37,940 nucleotides of DNA from SZUA-87 sp041687805 (GTDB taxonomy: Bacteria; Actinomycetota; Acidimicrobiia; Acidimicrobiales; Aldehydirespiratoraceae). Both the position numbers and the translations under genes were made by a program. Below, in pieces: positions 15,750 through 24,731 of the stretch. Within the stretch, counting starts at the first letter, position 1. Every line of letters begins with the position of its first letter. The stretch lies in assembly GCA_041687805.1 (NCBI GenBank), contig JBDNJK010000119.1:1-37940 (forward strand), read 5' to 3'. Below the pieces are notes generated by a model. That model was not told the origin of the DNA, made no database searches, and worked only from the letters and a program-made list of their open reading frames with translations.

Positions 15750-16948
15750 CGGCCCTGCCTTGCGATGTTGAGCAGCACACCCATGGCCGACATCGACATG
15801 ACCACCGAAGAGCCTCCGAAGGACATGAACGGCAAGGTGACTCCTGTTACGGGCAGGACAGCCATCACCGCGCCGATGTTGAGAATGGCTTGAAAGACGA
15901 TCCAGGTTGTGATCCCGACCGCGACCAACATGCCGAATCGATCCGGGGCCCTCAACGCTGCCATGAATCCAGCCACCCCGATCATCGTGAACAACCCGAT
16001 GACAATGGTGGCGCCGATCAGTCCGAGCTCCTCGGCGAGGATCGCAAAGATGAAATCTGTATGGGCATACGGCAAGAACCCCCACTTGGCCCGGCTGGCA
16101 CCGAGTCCCACTCCATCGAGTCCACCCGACGTAATGGCATGGAGAGACTGAAGCGGTTGGTATCCAGCACCATCAGGGTCGGTTCCGGGGTGAAGAAATA
16201 CCAACAGTCGCGCGCTGCGCCATGGCGATGCCATGATCCCGATGAGGCCGATGGAGGTGACCGCCATGCCAAGTCCAACCATGTGCCGGATCGAAGCTCC
16301 AGCCAGAAACAGCATTGAGGCGGCAATTGCCAACATGATCAACGTGACGCCAAGATGTGGTTCGAGCATCAACAGCCCAACCATGAGAACAGTCACGGAC
16401 ATCACGGGTCTGAGCGTCGACTTCGAGTTGGCTATGGACCGAGCGGGTCGCGAAAGAATCTCGGCAACGAATAAAATCAAACCCAACTTGGCAACTTCAG
16501 ACGGCTGAAAGCTCAGCGAACCGACGCCAAGCCACCTTCTTGCGCCGTTGATCTTGTTACCCGCTCCGGGCACGAGCACGAGCGTCAACAAAACCAAGCA
16601 AACAATCATCGCCGGGCGGGCAAGTCTGCGCCAGACCCTGTAATCGATTCTCATCAATATGAGCATCACCACCAAGCCGAACCCGGTCCACATGATTTGC
16701 CTGCGAAAGAGGCTCCACGCGCTGTTGGTGTCGTGGATGCTGGTGGCCGCCGATGCCGACAACACCATGATCACTCCGAGCGTGACCAGAGCGAGAGTGG
16801 CAACGAACAAGGTGAGAAATACATTCGTGCGTCTGCCCATAGGGCGACGCGGGCCGCGGCCGTTGGGGGCAACTTTCGCGGTTGGGTGACGGACGCGTGC
16901 GGTCGTCTTTTGTGCCTTGCGGGTGGTACGACGCTGGGTTGCAGTCAT
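15746..16948 (-). CDS. ftsW: Septal peptidoglycan glycosyltransferase FtsW (SEDS family)
   Basis: A 400-residue SEDS polytopic membrane protein. About 40 basic residues at the N-terminus precede some ten transmembrane helices. Family marks include MRIDYRVWRRLARP, INGARRWLGVGSLSFQPSE, LLMLEPHLGVTLIML, and the C-terminal LPVTGVTLPFMSFGGSSVV. The gene context (between murD and murG, with ftsI in the same operon) indicates FtsW rather than RodA. FtsW polymerises lipid II at the septum with its partner FtsI. The ATG overlaps the murD stop (ATGA). Confidence 0.95.
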   Translation of the reverse strand: MTATQRRTTRKAQKTTARVRHPTAKVAPNGRGPRRPMGRRTNVFLTLFVATLALVTLGVIMVLSASAATSIHDTNSAWSLFRRQIMWTGFGLVVMLILMRIDYRVWRRLARPAMIVCLVLLTLVLVPGAGNKINGARRWLGVGSLSFQPSEVAKLGLILFVAEILSRPARSIANSKSTLRPVMSVTVLMVGLLMLEPHLGVTLIMLAIAASMLFLAGASIRHMVGLGMAVTSIGLIGIMASPWRSARLLVFLHPGTDPDGAGYQPLQSLHAITSGGLDGVGLGASRAKWGFLPYAHTDFIFAILAEELGLIGATIVIGLFTMIGVAGFMAALRAPDRFGMLVAVGITTWIVFQAILNIGAVMAVLPVTGVTLPFMSFGGSSVVMSMSAMGVLLNIARQGR

Positions 16949-18339
16949 GACATCTCCCCGCTGGTGTCGGTGGTCGCAGATCGGCTCATTGATGTCTGTT
17001 GAAGTTGTCGAACGGAACGAGCGAAGTCGTCGCCACGCTCACCGTAGTTTCGATACCAGTCGAACGACGCGCATCCCGGTGACAGCAACACCGGACGACC
17101 GCCACGGGCGAGTCGAGCCGCTCTGGCGACGGCGTCGTCCATGTCGAATGCCGTTTCCACCTCACGGTGTGGACTGAAAATTCGGCGAATTTCCTCTGCC
17201 GAGTCGCCGATCGCCACGACAGCCGACACGTGGTCGATCGCCGCCAACATCGCCGAAAGATCGATTCCTTTGTTTCGGCCTCCGGCTATCAGTACCGCCG
17301 ACTCGAGACCTCGCAACGCCGACACCGTGGCATGAGGCGTGGTGGCTTTCGAATCGTCGTAGAAGATCGACCCACCGATGGTTGCCACCTCGTAGACGCG
17401 ATGTGCCAGCCCCTGAAAACTTCGGAGCGACTCGACAACTGCCGCCATGTTGGCACCAGCGGCGATCGACGTGGCAGCTGCAGCCAGCGCATCGATGACA
17501 TCGTGAGGCAACGAGCGCCAAAGATCAGACTTCGCAATGAAGGGTCCGTCGGGGCCGCACAGGTTGTCGTCGGAGTCGAGACTCCAGTCAGCTCCCGACA
17601 CTCCGAACGTGACGACTTGGCCCACCTCGGGCACGTGGGACATGACCGTGTCGTCTGCCAAGTTGGCGATTGCGGTGCTCGTCTCGGTGGCACGAGCCCA
17701 TATGGATGCCTTGGCCGATTCGTAGACCCCGAGGTCGGCATGGACATCAAGATGATCCGGCGCGAAGTTGATCCATGTTGCGACTGTCGGCTCGAATTCG
17801 GTCGTACGGGCCAGCCGAAACGAGGACGCCTCCACGACGAACAGATCGACCGTAGGATCTTCGATAGCGGCAACCAGCGGGATCTCGGTGTTGCCGGCTC
17901 CCACTGCGTTGAATCCCGATCCCGTCAGACACTCGATTACCAACTCGACCACCGTGGTCTTGCCGTTGGTTCCAGTAATGGCCACCACCGGCCTGTCATC
18001 CCACACCGCCGCCAGATCCAGCTCACCCACGATCGGCCGCTGAAACTCGGCGGCCATGGCGAACACTTCATGTGATTCGGGTAGCCCGGGAGCAACCACG
18101 ACTGCATCACACCCCTCGACCAGATCGGATAGCCGAGACGTTGTGGGCGACTCGACAAGGTCGATGCCAAGGACTTCCAACGCCGCGCTGAGTTGTTCAC
18201 CCGGCGAGTCGTCAACCGCGGTTATCGCATGCCCATGTCGGAGAAGCGCTGCGGCCACCGACCTGTTGGTGACCCCCATTCCAACCAGAAGCCACCGACT
18301 ATTTCGCTCGCCGAGCAGCACCGATGCGGACGGGGTCAC
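16945..18339 (-). CDS. murD: UDP-N-acetylmuramoyl-L-alanine--D-glutamate ligase
   Basis: MurD, 464 residues, adds D-Glu. Marks are WLLVGMGVTNRSVAAALLRHG at the start, the P-loop VAITGTNGKTTVVEL, EASSFRL, NFAPDHLDVHADLGVYESAK, and the C-terminal FYDDSKATTPHATVSAL, LIAGGRNKGIDLS and LLSPGCASFDWYRNYGERGDDF. The frame extends upstream over mraY, but homology starts at the GTG at 18339, which overlaps the mraY stop (GTGA). Full-length for the family. Confidence 0.96.
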   Translation of the reverse strand: MTPSASVLLGERNSRWLLVGMGVTNRSVAAALLRHGHAITAVDDSPGEQLSAALEVLGIDLVESPTTSRLSDLVEGCDAVVVAPGLPESHEVFAMAAEFQRPIVGELDLAAVWDDRPVVAITGTNGKTTVVELVIECLTGSGFNAVGAGNTEIPLVAAIEDPTVDLFVVEASSFRLARTTEFEPTVATWINFAPDHLDVHADLGVYESAKASIWARATETSTAIANLADDTVMSHVPEVGQVVTFGVSGADWSLDSDDNLCGPDGPFIAKSDLWRSLPHDVIDALAAAATSIAAGANMAAVVESLRSFQGLAHRVYEVATIGGSIFYDDSKATTPHATVSALRGLESAVLIAGGRNKGIDLSAMLAAIDHVSAVVAIGDSAEEIRRIFSPHREVETAFDMDDAVARAARLARGGRPVLLSPGCASFDWYRNYGERGDDFARSVRQLQQTSMSRSATTDTSGEMS

Positions 18340-19367
18340 GCGGTGATCCCGGAATTGATGGCATCGGCATAGAACAATCCGAGCCCAACCGCAGTGCATA
18401 GGCCAGACACGATCCACAAACGCACGATCACCGTGGTCTCGGGCCAACCAGCCAGTTCGAAATGGTGGTGGATAGGCGCCATCTTGAACACACGTTTTCC
18501 GAAACGCTTGAACCACAAGACCTGGATTATCACCGACAGAGTTTCCACCACGAAAATTCCGGCAATGATCGGCAGGAGAAGTTGTGTGTTGGTCGCGAGT
18601 GAGAGTGCCGCTAACCCGCTGCCGATCGCGAGCGACCCGGTGTCGCCCATGAAGATCTGAGCCGGCGCGGCATTCCACCAGAGAAAACCAATGATTCCGC
18701 CGATCATCGCGGCACTCACCACTGCCAGATCAAGGGCATGGCTCACCGCGTAGACGTCTTGGTGGCGGAACTGCCAGAACCCGATGAAGGTGAACGCCGC
18801 GAACGCGAACGCGGCGGCTCCAGCCGCCAGACCATCGAGACCGTCGGTGAGATTCACCGCATTGGAGGTCGCAACCAGCAAGAGCACCGCCCACAGCATC
18901 CAGACGAGCCGACCGAGATCCCATCCGGGATTATTGAAACGGGTGAACGAAATAGTGGTGTGAACTGAAGTGTATTGGCTCATCAAGAATGCGAATCCGA
19001 AGGCGACGATCAGCAGGCCGAGTATCTTTGCTCGTTTGTTCAATCCGAGATTGTGGGCTGCCACCACCTTGATCCAGTCGTCCATGAGGCCGACCGCGCC
19101 CCCACCGATGATCGCCAGCATCACAAAGATTCCACTTCGGGTATAGATGCCTCCGAAGACGTCGGACACGATGTAGCCGATTACTGCGCCGCCAACGATG
19201 GCGATGCCTCCCATGGTGGGAGTACCTGCCTTGGTCTGATGTCCGCTCGGGCCGTCGTCTCGAATTGGCTGCCCGACATGAAGTCGGGTGAGCCAAAGAA
19301 TGAGAGCTTTCGTACCTATCAGCGACACGAGCATTGACAGAGCGGCAGCCATCAAGAGGCGGGTCAT
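18336..19367 (-). CDS. mraY: Phospho-N-acetylmuramoyl-pentapeptide transferase
   Basis: MraY, 343 residues with about ten transmembrane helices, transfers phospho-MurNAc-pentapeptide to undecaprenyl phosphate to give lipid I. Marks are HQTKAGTPTMGGIAIV, the Asp pair in VGLMDDWIKV, AVNLTDGLDGLAAG, the Mg-binding MGDTGSLAIG, and APIHHHFELAGWPETTVIVRLW. The ATG overlaps the murE stop by four bases. The usual neighbour murF is not present between murE and mraY. Confidence 0.97.
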   Translation of the reverse strand: MTRLLMAAALSMLVSLIGTKALILWLTRLHVGQPIRDDGPSGHQTKAGTPTMGGIAIVGGAVIGYIVSDVFGGIYTRSGIFVMLAIIGGGAVGLMDDWIKVVAAHNLGLNKRAKILGLLIVAFGFAFLMSQYTSVHTTISFTRFNNPGWDLGRLVWMLWAVLLLVATSNAVNLTDGLDGLAAGAAAFAFAAFTFIGFWQFRHQDVYAVSHALDLAVVSAAMIGGIIGFLWWNAAPAQIFMGDTGSLAIGSGLAALSLATNTQLLLPIIAGIFVVETLSVIIQVLWFKRFGKRVFKMAPIHHHFELAGWPETTVIVRLWIVSGLCTAVGLGLFYADAINSGITA

Positions 19368-20773
19368 AAGGCGCCTTTGCTTTGTCTGGCGAGTTCTTCG
19401 CGAACGACGGACCGGTCGTCGAATTCGATCACTTGGTCGCCAATAGTCTGGGTGGTTTCGTGGCCCTTGCCGGCTATGAGAACGAGATCGCCTCGACGAG
19501 CACCGGCGAGGGCATGACGAATAGCGGCACGCCTGTCGGGTTCGACAAGATCGGGGGGAGTCTCCATGCCTGACACAATCGCGGAGATTATCGCCGTGGG
19601 ATTCTCACCTCGGGGATTATCGCTGGTAACCACAACGCGATCAGCCCACCTACGAGCGACATCACCCATCCTGGGCCGTTTCGACTTGTCGCGATCTCCG
19701 CCCGCGCCGAATACGACCACCAGCTTTCCATCGGTGACACGGCGAGCGGTTTCGAGCACCGCAACCAGCCCGTCAGGCGTGTGGGCATAGTCGACGATCA
19801 CCGTGAAATCCTGCCCTTCCTCGATGCTCTCGAAGCGACCCGGCACTGGCTTACTGGTCGACAAGGCCTCGGCGATGTCGACCGCCTGATGACCCAGCGC
19901 AAGCGCGGACTCCGCGGCGATCGCGGCGTTGGCAACGTTGAATGCTCCCCCGAGGGGCAAATCGACGGTGATGCCTCGCCACCGAAATGTGGTCGATGCA
20001 GGGGTCGAATCGATCATCTCCACAGTGTCGCGATCTATGACCACCGAAGGGATCTCGCAGCGGCGCACCAATTCCTCTCCGGCTTGGGATCGCCCGTCGA
20101 TCACCGCAAACTCGCTCATCTCTGGAGTGAACAGTTTGGCCTTTGCATCGAAATAGGCCTCGAGGGTGAGGTGGTGGTCGAGATGATCCATTCCGAGATT
20201 GGTGAACGCTGCAACTCGAAATCGGGTGCCGTCGACTCGGTGAAGGTCGAGCGCATGTGACGACACTTCCATCGCCACTGCAGAATCGCCGTTGGCCACC
20301 GCTGCTGCCAGTTCACGTTGCAGTTCGGGACCCTCTGGCGTGGTGCGTGCCCCGGTCAGAGTGCCGATCTCACATACCGAACCACTGAGCACACGCAATG
20401 CTCCTGCGAGAAGTCGCACGGTTGTGGTCTTTCCGTTGGTGCCAGTGATGCCGATCACATCGATTCTGCGGCTGGGATAACCGTGGACGACCGACGCTGC
20501 CGGCCCCACAGCCTCGCGTACCGATTTCACCACTACCTCAGGCACACCCAACTGCAAGGGACGTTCTGTCAGGAGTGCAACGGCTCCTGCCTTGATCGCC
20601 GATTCGGCGTGGAGGTGACCATCGGTCGTCTCACCGGGAATACACGCGAAAAGCATCGCCGGCCCGACCCGTTGCGAGTTGTGTTCGACATCGCTGATCT
20701 TCGTGACCGAACCGGTCGATTCGATGACCCGGGAATCGAGAGCTGCCTTGACCTCGCGAAGTGAAGCGGTCAC
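19364..20773 (-). CDS. murE: UDP-N-acetylmuramoyl-L-alanyl-D-glutamate--2,6-diaminopimelate ligase
   Basis: MurE, 469 residues, adds the third amino acid of the stem peptide. The P-loop is GITGTNGKTTTVRLL; MEVSSHALDLHRV, FTNLGMDHLDHHLTLEAYFDAK and VIVDYAHTPDGLVAVLETAR are typical. The DNPR signature in VTSDNPRGENP selects meso-diaminopimelate over lysine. The protein ends at normal MurE length, with no fused MurF domain. The GTG start overlaps the ftsI stop (GTGA), and the stop overlaps mraY. Confidence 0.97.
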   Translation of the reverse strand: MTASLREVKAALDSRVIESTGSVTKISDVEHNSQRVGPAMLFACIPGETTDGHLHAESAIKAGAVALLTERPLQLGVPEVVVKSVREAVGPAASVVHGYPSRRIDVIGITGTNGKTTTVRLLAGALRVLSGSVCEIGTLTGARTTPEGPELQRELAAAVANGDSAVAMEVSSHALDLHRVDGTRFRVAAFTNLGMDHLDHHLTLEAYFDAKAKLFTPEMSEFAVIDGRSQAGEELVRRCEIPSVVIDRDTVEMIDSTPASTTFRWRGITVDLPLGGAFNVANAAIAAESALALGHQAVDIAEALSTSKPVPGRFESIEEGQDFTVIVDYAHTPDGLVAVLETARRVTDGKLVVVFGAGGDRDKSKRPRMGDVARRWADRVVVTSDNPRGENPTAIISAIVSGMETPPDLVEPDRRAAIRHALAGARRGDLVLIAGKGHETTQTIGDQVIEFDDRSVVREELARQSKGAL

Positions 20774-22590
20774 TGAGTGACCTCGGCTGATGTGAGAATT
20801 ATCGGCTCCACTGCCGGTTCGGCCCTGACCCGATCTTGGGTCGCCCCTACCCCCCCCATTGGTGCAATCCGTAATTGCCGAAGCGCGTACGCCGTGATTT
20901 CTCTGAAGACCGGAGCCGATACGGAACCACCTGCGTAGGGGCCAAGCGCCTGCTGCGGGTCATCGATGACAACCACCGCCGATAGCGCCGGTCCATCTTC
21001 ATTGCTCACTATCCCCGCGAATGTGGCCGTGTAATGCCTGCCACCTCCGTCGCAGAGGTAGCCGACTCCTGGTGAGCAGGGTTGCCAAGCGGTGCCGGTC
21101 TTGCCCGCGGCCTCATATCCGGGAATCGCGGCACGGGTGCCCGTGCCATCGATGACCACTTGTTTCATCATCGCCAACACATCAGCGGCGGTGGCAGCCG
21201 ACATGACTCGTTTGCCCGGTTTCGCACCGACTTCGTCCATGAGGATGATCGGCTCTGGTTGAACCCCTTCGTTGGCAAACGTGTTGTAGGCGCTGACCAA
21301 CTGCAGCGGAGACATCGAGATGCCTTGCCCGATCGACACGGTCGACAGTGCCAGCGAATTTATGTCGAGGTCGTTGAGAATTCCGCTGGCTTCACCCTTG
21401 AATCCCAGAGCAGTCGGAGCACCAAATCCCATGTCGACCAGTGTGCTGTGCAACGTGTCTGTGCCCACCTGCTCACCGACGAGTATCGCCCCGATATTCG
21501 AAGACTTGGAGATGATGTCAGTGAGCGACATCATCTCCGGCTCATGGAACCAATGGTCTCGAAATTGCTTTCCATTCGCTCCGTCGTCACGGACGATCGA
21601 ATAGGGCACCTCGATCATCTCCGCTGCCAGCGATGGGTTGGCATCGACCAGACTCGAAACGGTTATCGGCTTCATCACCGACCCCGGCTCGTACGTCCAG
21701 ATCGCAGCCAGATTGGTGGTTGTGCACTCCACCATCCCGGTCGCGGGGTTGCGACTCACATTGGCCATGGCGATTATCTGGCCGGTTGTCGGCTCGGTGA
21801 TGACGATGATTCCGAGGTTGCCGGAAACTTGCTCTACCGCGTCGACCAAAAGCTTCTCCGCTTGGAACTGAATGTTTCGGTCGAGGGTCAGAGCGATGTT
21901 CTCGCCAGGTTGTGCGGAATCGACGATCTGCGTGCCGCCAGGAATCGTGTTTCTGCCGTTGGCACTCGACTCGATGAACACCTGTCCATCGACACCCGTA
22001 AGTTGGTCATCGAGTTGTTCTTCCAGACCGCTGATTCCCCGATGGTCGATGTCGACCCTTCCGACCACCCCAATACCAGAGCATTCGCCGTTGGGATGCT
22101 CACGGCGCGGCTCGTCGATCGTCGATATCCCCGCGATGTACAGAGCATCGACAGACTTGCCAACGTCGGGATCGACCTGACGCTCCATATAGGCAAAGTA
22201 TCCGTCGCTGTCGAGTCGACTGCTGAGCACGGCCGGATCGGTTGACAGAACCTTGCTCAATGCATCTACGATGCCCGGAATCCGGGTGGTCGATACGAGT
22301 CGTGGTTCGGCAATGATCGTGGGAGCCGGGAGCGAGAGCGCTATCGGACGTCCGTGTCGATCTAGAATCTCACCCCTGGGGGCAGCTATGGGGCGCTCAA
22401 CGATGCGAGTTCCCATTCCCGATGCGAGAGCCGGGTCTGGCATCAATTGCAGATCGACCAACCGCCACATGAACCCGGCGAGTACGAGCGTCGAAAAAAT
22501 GCAGACGGTGACGACCCTGCCCTTGCCGACGTGAGATTTGACTGCTCTGACTTTTTGTCTGCTTCTCGATCCGCCCTTGGCGGGTCTCAC
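20770..22590 (-). CDS. ftsI: Septal peptidoglycan transpeptidase FtsI (class B PBP)
   Basis: A 606-residue class B penicillin-binding protein. A basic cytoplasmic tail and one transmembrane helix (about 26-46) are followed by the dimerisation domain beginning ERPIAAPRGEILDRHGRPIA. The transpeptidase domain has the three active-site motifs: S304-V-M-K307, S363-S-N365 and K497-T-G499. There are no PASTA repeats at the C-terminus. Its place after the FtsL-like gene and before murE indicates FtsI (PBP3) rather than an elongation enzyme. It overlaps the FtsL-like gene (ATGA) and murE (GTGA). Confidence 0.95.
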   Translation of the reverse strand: MRPAKGGSRSRQKVRAVKSHVGKGRVVTVCIFSTLVLAGFMWRLVDLQLMPDPALASGMGTRIVERPIAAPRGEILDRHGRPIALSLPAPTIIAEPRLVSTTRIPGIVDALSKVLSTDPAVLSSRLDSDGYFAYMERQVDPDVGKSVDALYIAGISTIDEPRREHPNGECSGIGVVGRVDIDHRGISGLEEQLDDQLTGVDGQVFIESSANGRNTIPGGTQIVDSAQPGENIALTLDRNIQFQAEKLLVDAVEQVSGNLGIIVITEPTTGQIIAMANVSRNPATGMVECTTTNLAAIWTYEPGSVMKPITVSSLVDANPSLAAEMIEVPYSIVRDDGANGKQFRDHWFHEPEMMSLTDIISKSSNIGAILVGEQVGTDTLHSTLVDMGFGAPTALGFKGEASGILNDLDINSLALSTVSIGQGISMSPLQLVSAYNTFANEGVQPEPIILMDEVGAKPGKRVMSAATAADVLAMMKQVVIDGTGTRAAIPGYEAAGKTGTAWQPCSPGVGYLCDGGGRHYTATFAGIVSNEDGPALSAVVVIDDPQQALGPYAGGSVSAPVFREITAYALRQLRIAPMGGVGATQDRVRAEPAVEPIILTSAEVTQ

Positions 22591-23000
22591 CCGGTCACCC
22601 CGGCAAATGGATCCGGATACGGCGGTGGGGCCAGCGCGCCGAAAACGACCGGTGTCAGCATCTCGACGTCGGTGGCCAGAGCAAGACCGGCATCAGCGGC
22701 AGCCTCCGCCAGGCCATCGGGTGAGTCGTGCCAAGCGAGCGTCGCAAGCGCTTCGTTTCGTTGTAGCTCGAGCGTCGAAATTTGTGCCTCGACCGAGTCG
22801 AGAGTGGCTTGAGTTTGAACCAACACAGCGTGAAGCCCAGCAAGGAGGAACAGCACGGCCAAGAAGATCGCTCCGACAATGGTGCTGAACGTGCTGACCG
22901 CCCGAACGCCGTCGCTGACCCTGACAAGCCTGAGTTGTGCGCGCTCTCTTGGCGAAGCTGGAGCTATACGAGGCCGAATGGCCGGCGTGACAGCAGCCAT
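22587..23000 (-). CDS. FtsL-like bitopic cell division protein
   Basis: A 137-residue protein with the FtsL layout: a basic cytoplasmic tail, one transmembrane helix (about 38-60, FSTIVGAIFLAVLFLLAGLH), then a short coiled coil (about 62-88) and a hydrophobic, proline-rich end. Sequence similarity to FtsL is low, as is usual for this family, so the call rests on topology and on position between rsmH and ftsI. FtsL links FtsQ and FtsB-type proteins to FtsW and FtsI. Its ATG overlaps the rsmH stop as TAATG. Confidence 0.75.
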   Translation of the reverse strand: MAAVTPAIRPRIAPASPRERAQLRLVRVSDGVRAVSTFSTIVGAIFLAVLFLLAGLHAVLVQTQATLDSVEAQISTLELQRNEALATLAWHDSPDGLAEAAADAGLALATDVEMLTPVVFGALAPPPYPDPFAGVTG

Positions 23001-23986
23001 TACGCCACCATCCCGAGCTTCTCGACAGCCCGAAACCGGGCAGCCTGTGATCGCGGGTTCTCGGTGATTTCATCCGCAGATGGCTTTCGAGCGCCTTTCC
23101 AAAGAAGACGAACCGTAGCTTCGGTTCCTGGAGGAGGAGGTAAATCTGGGCGAGGCGGCAGGACATCTCCGGAGGCACGACGGAATGTGCGCTTCACGAT
23201 GCGATCCTCACCGGAGTGGTAGGCCAGCACAGCGCAGCGTCCTGACGGAGCCAGGAGGTCGATGGCTTGGTCGAGCGTGTCCTTGAGGATTATGAGTTCT
23301 TCGTTGACTTCGATTCTGAAGGCCTGAAATGACCGACGAGCCGGGTGGCCGCCACGACGCCTCGCGGCAGCGGGAACTGCTTGTCGAACTACATCAGCCA
23401 GCTCGGCGGTGGAATCAAACGGACGAGCCGCAACTATCGCCGCCGCGATTCGACGAGCGTGGGGTTCGTCGCCATGGCGGCGGAGAATGTCGACAAGAGA
23501 GCGTTCGCCGTAGTCGTTGACAACGTCGGCCGCGGTCTGGCCGGTCGTTCGGTCCATGCGCATGTCGAGCGGGCCGTCGTTACGGAAGCTGAACCCACGG
23601 TCGGCCCGGTCCAATTGCGGAGAGCTGACACCAAGATCGAACAGACATCCAGATACGTGTTGGTGGCCGAGCGAGCGCACAATCTCGCCTATCGAGTCGA
23701 AGCGACAGTGATGAAGGCTCACTCGGCTTTCGTAGGGCGCAAGCCTTGAACGCGCCGCGTCGAGGGCCATCTCGTCGCGGTCCAGTCCAATGATCGAGAT
23801 GTTTCGGTTGGCCTCCAGTAGTGCTTCGGAGTGGCCTGCCCCGCCGATTGTGGCGTCGACCACCACGCCGTCCGGCACGTCCGACAACACGTTGACGACC
23901 TCGCTCATCATCACCGGTTCGTGGATGAACTGGGTTATGACACCGGGATCATTGTCAGATTGAGGTTCATCGCCGGCTGTTGGCAT
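23000..23986 (-). CDS. rsmH: 16S rRNA (cytosine(1402)-N(4))-methyltransferase
   Basis: RsmH (MraW), 328 residues, methylates N4 of C1402 in 16S rRNA. Marks are FIHEPVMMSEVVNVL, the SAM-binding VVDATIGGAGHSEALLEA, IGLDRDEMALDAA, GCLFDLGVSSPQLD, GFSFRNDGPLDMRMD, FQAFRIEVNEEL and VLAYHSGEDRIVKRTFR. The last normally reads SLEDR, so SGEDR is a small variant. I chose the ATG at 23986, just before conserved sequence, with GGTGAT upstream; the frame is open further upstream but shows no homology. A 242-bp untranslated region separates it from mraZ. Confidence 0.95.
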   Translation of the reverse strand: MPTAGDEPQSDNDPGVITQFIHEPVMMSEVVNVLSDVPDGVVVDATIGGAGHSEALLEANRNISIIGLDRDEMALDAARSRLAPYESRVSLHHCRFDSIGEIVRSLGHQHVSGCLFDLGVSSPQLDRADRGFSFRNDGPLDMRMDRTTGQTAADVVNDYGERSLVDILRRHGDEPHARRIAAAIVAARPFDSTAELADVVRQAVPAAARRRGGHPARRSFQAFRIEVNEELIILKDTLDQAIDLLAPSGRCAVLAYHSGEDRIVKRTFRRASGDVLPPRPDLPPPPGTEATVRLLWKGARKPSADEITENPRSQAARFRAVEKLGMVA

Positions 23987-24228
23987 TTTGGGATCACCGT
24001 GTGAACGAACGAGACACCGGTCATCTGCAGTCTCCCGATCGGCGGCGCTCGACGGGATTTCTCCCCCGATCGGGCTAATGGCAACCGGGCGGGGTACTGG
24101 TCTTCCATTTGCTGATCGAAAGACTGCGGATAATCGGTGTGTATCGATCGTTGCGACGGTGGTTGGTCCTTTCGTCTGAGTTGGTTGCGGATTACGGAGA
24201 TTTCGGATTTGTCTGTGACGACTGGTGT
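23987..24228 (-). promoter_or_regulatory. Long mraZ-rsmH spacer with inverted repeat
   Basis: This 242-bp spacer is the longest inside the division block, whereas the following genes overlap. It contains a perfect 9-bp inverted repeat, CCCGATCGG at 24034-24042 and CCGATCGGG at 24066-24074, with a 23-nt loop, about 50-90 nt before the rsmH ATG. This could form an mRNA hairpin or be a paired operator. I found no convincing promoter pair and no U-rich tract. No conserved small gene is evident. Confidence 0.4.
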
Positions 24229-24666
24229 TCAGGCGCTTCCTATGCCGAACCCTCTCTCGATGGCTTCGGTGAGTTTTTCCGAGCGGGTGGCGGCTCTTGA
24301 CTGCCAACGCTGGCGGTCCCACACTTCGGCCCGTTTACCCGCCCCCACGACCACCACTTCTCGGCCTAGTCCGGCGGCATCCATGTGCTCCTGCTTGATT
24401 CGTATTCGCCCCTGCGAGTCGAGCTTTACTTCAGCTGCATTGCTGGTGAACTCGCGGTGAGCATCGAGCTCAACGTTTCCGGGGCCGATGCGTTCTTCGA
24501 GCCGATCCGACATTTGTTCGAAGTCTGAGCCAGGGAGCAAGGCCAGACAGTTGTCGAATGACGTTATATACGCACCATCGGCGAGTTTTGATCGAAATGA
24601 GGGCGGCAGGATGAGGCGGCCTTGACCATCGAGTCTGTACTCGTACTTTCCGACAAATATCGCCAT
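24229..24666 (-). CDS. mraZ: Transcriptional regulator MraZ
   Basis: MraZ, 145 residues, is a ring-forming DNA-binding protein that represses its own operon. Two SpoVT/AbrB-like halves are visible, each with the family D-x-x-GR pattern: YRLDGQGRLILPPSFR near the start and KLDSQGRIRIKQEH in the second half. The ATG at 24666 is preferred because AAGGGG sits 5 nt upstream; a GTG two codons earlier is possible. It is the first gene of the division block, and a promoter with MraZ-type boxes lies upstream. Confidence 0.95.
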   Translation of the reverse strand: MAIFVGKYEYRLDGQGRLILPPSFRSKLADGAYITSFDNCLALLPGSDFEQMSDRLEERIGPGNVELDAHREFTSNAAEVKLDSQGRIRIKQEHMDAAGLGREVVVVGAGKRAEVWDRQRWQSRAATRSEKLTEAIERGFGIGSA

Positions 24667-24731
24667 GCCCACCCCTTTCCTTCTCGACTTCTTGCTTGGT
24701 TCTTGCTCGACACCGCGTCTTGCCAGAACTT

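Noticed and set aside
15750..16085. N-terminal extension of murG
   Set aside because: The frame is open upstream of the TTG, but it lies over ftsW and its sequence has no MurG homology. The TTG at 15749 overlapping the ftsW stop is the sensible start.
18340..18678. N-terminal extension of murD
   Set aside because: Same situation as murG: the extension lies over mraY without homology. The GTG overlapping the mraY stop is preferred.
21082..22245. Plus-strand open frame of 387 codons
   Set aside because: It lies entirely antisense to ftsI, which has all three transpeptidase motifs. The plus-strand product has no recognisable motifs and is rich in His and Arg, as expected for a shadow frame.
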